Of a stretch of DNA of 35,635 nt, positions 34,843 through 35,635 are shown piece by piece. The first letter of the stretch is position 1, and each line of letters starts with the position of its first letter. The notes under the pieces were generated by a model. It did no database searches. It was given only the letters and a program-made list of their open reading frames with translations, and had not been told where the DNA came from. Made by a program: the position numbers and the translations under genes. Origin of the DNA: Rahnella inusitata (lineage in GTDB: Bacteria; Pseudomonadota; Gammaproteobacteria; Enterobacterales; Enterobacteriaceae); NCBI RefSeq assembly GCF_003263515.1, contig NZ_JYDE01000047.1, positions 1 to 35,635 of the forward strand. Direction: 5' to 3'.

Positions 34843-34947
34843 ACGCACACTGTTCAGTGCCGATTTATCTCATGAAATCCTATTGATGTAATGGATGTTT
34901 GGGCTCAAGCTTTGCGTTATGACTTAAGTAAAATGGATGGAACGACA

Positions 34948-35445
34948 ATGAAAACTTTAAAAACGGTGATTTTAGCCGTGGCGGCGAGCGGTATTTTACT
35001 GGCTGGCAGCGCACAGGCATCGAACAATCTGCTCGGGCAACTTCAGCAGGCGGCTAACGAAGGGCTGAACGGCGCGGGCAAAAACACCAACAGCACCGGC
35101 ACGACCTCTTCGCTGACCTCACTGCTTAGCGGCGGCGACGGCGCACTGACTTCGACCAGTGCCAACAACGTGGCAGGTGTGTTGCAGTACTGCGTGAAAA
35201 ACAACGTACTTTCTAAAGCCAGCACCGAGAATGTGAAAGACCAGCTGCTGAGCAAACTGGGTATCCAGACCGCTTCCGGCGCGGAAAGCCAGGATTACCA
35301 GCAGGGGCTGGGTGGCTTGCTGAAAACCGGTAAAGACCAGAGCGTGGATCTGAATAATCTGGGCAGCGGGTTAACGCAGATGAAAGAAAAAGTAAAAACC
35401 AAAGCATGTGATGTGGTGCTGAAGCAGGCTAAATCGTTTATTTGA
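34948..35445 (+). CDS. yjjA: DUF2501 exported protein, YjjA-like
   Basis: This is an exported protein of unknown function. The frame is open 19 codons further upstream, but MKTLKTVILAVAASGILLAG gives a clean signal peptide ending AQA-SNNLL (about 24) and 165 residues, matching E. coli YjjA (164). The middle is low-complexity Ser/Thr/Gly (NSTGTTSSLTSLLSGGDGAL). The C-terminal domain has two cysteines (VLQYCVKNN and KTKACDVVLKQAKSF) and DQLLSKLGIQ, as in the DUF2501 family. GGA lies about 9 bases ahead of the ATG. It follows the LysR gene by 105 bases, and co-transcription is uncertain. Confidence 0.88.
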   Translation: MKTLKTVILAVAASGILLAGSAQASNNLLGQLQQAANEGLNGAGKNTNSTGTTSSLTSLLSGGDGALTSTSANNVAGVLQYCVKNNVLSKASTENVKDQLLSKLGIQTASGAESQDYQQGLGGLLKTGKDQSVDLNNLGSGLTQMKEKVKTKACDVVLKQAKSFI

Positions 35446-35544
35446 TTTGGCTGCCATGCATCCCGGCTATGTTTCAGGTATTTCTGCTATTGCCGCAAAA
35501 TCCTGTCACGTCATGATTTTTGCATCCGACCATACGCAATGTAA

Positions 35545-35635
35545 AACAGTACACGGACAGCTCCCTCCCCTGCGAAGGGGAGGGTTGGGGTGGGGTATTG
35601 ATGCCAAATCAATAATTTGACGTTTTCTCCGACAA
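35545..35635 (+). repeat. Copy C of the dispersed intergenic repeat
   Basis: CTCCCTCCCCTGCGAAGGGG forms the same left hairpin as copy B, followed by GGTTGGGGTGGGGTATTGAT and AAATCAATAA. Similarity appears to fade after that (TTTGACGTTTTCTCC). It lies about 100 bases after yjjA and is cut by, or ends near, the window edge. Confidence 0.7.

Overview
The window looks like chromosomal DNA of an enterobacterium close to the Yersiniaceae (Rahnella/Serratia-like). This is an inference from protein resemblance: CusABF, FieF, NarXLK and YjjA are all clearly enterobacterial, while the mix of loci (a CioAB-type oxidase with a DUF2474 subunit, an EmrAB-NodT triple, a large autotransporter) is unlike E. 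coli K-12. There are no rRNA or tRNA genes, no CRISPR array and no insertion sequence. The genome is compactly organised, with many 1-4 bp gene overlaps inside operons.

Layout, left to right. (1) Positions 121-6697, minus strand: a copper/silver efflux operon transcribed as Met/His/Cys-rich small protein, cusF, cusC-like, cusB, cusA. (2) 6864-7871: a CorA-type Mg2+/Co2+ channel, with a strong intrinsic terminator just ahead of its start. (3) 7988-9913: a short-chain dehydrogenase divergent from an AraC-type regulator. (4) 9918-14261: a tripartite drug exporter (EmrA adaptor, EmrB MFS pump, NodT-type outer-membrane lipoprotein). (5) 14524-15435: a FieF-like cation diffusion facilitator. (6) 15762-19652: a 1296-residue type Va autotransporter with an unusual N-terminus. 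(7) 19733-22351: a cyanide-insensitive bd-type quinol oxidase, cioA-cioB plus a 55-residue DUF2474 membrane peptide. (8) 22733-26072: a putative catabolic operon (MHS-family transporter, RpiR regulator, iron-type alcohol dehydrogenase) preceded by a promoter carrying two near-identical 15-bp direct repeats 33 bp apart. (9) 26280-27517: an unknown 107-residue protein and a FhuF-like ferric reductase. (10) 27636-31868: the nitrate sensor-regulator pair narXL divergent from narK, with a perfect FNR box and NarL heptamers between them. (11) 32073-33035: an HSL-family esterase where narGHJI would lie in E. coli. (12) 33302-33731: a secreted protein made of three 30-residue repeats, followed by a 32-residue hydrophobic peptide. 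(13) 33931-35445: a LysR regulator and a YjjA-like DUF2501 exported protein.

Functionally the window combines envelope metal and drug export, respiratory flexibility (bd oxidase, nitrate sensing and uptake) and surface or secreted proteins. A dispersed, MITE-like intergenic repeat occurs three times (both window edges and upstream of cioA). No single feature is a clear new defence or mobile system. The most novel-looking items are the autotransporter N-terminus, the 30-residue repeat protein with its companion peptide, the repeat family, the NarX variant without the cysteine cluster known from E. coli, and the paired direct repeats ahead of the MHS/RpiR operon.
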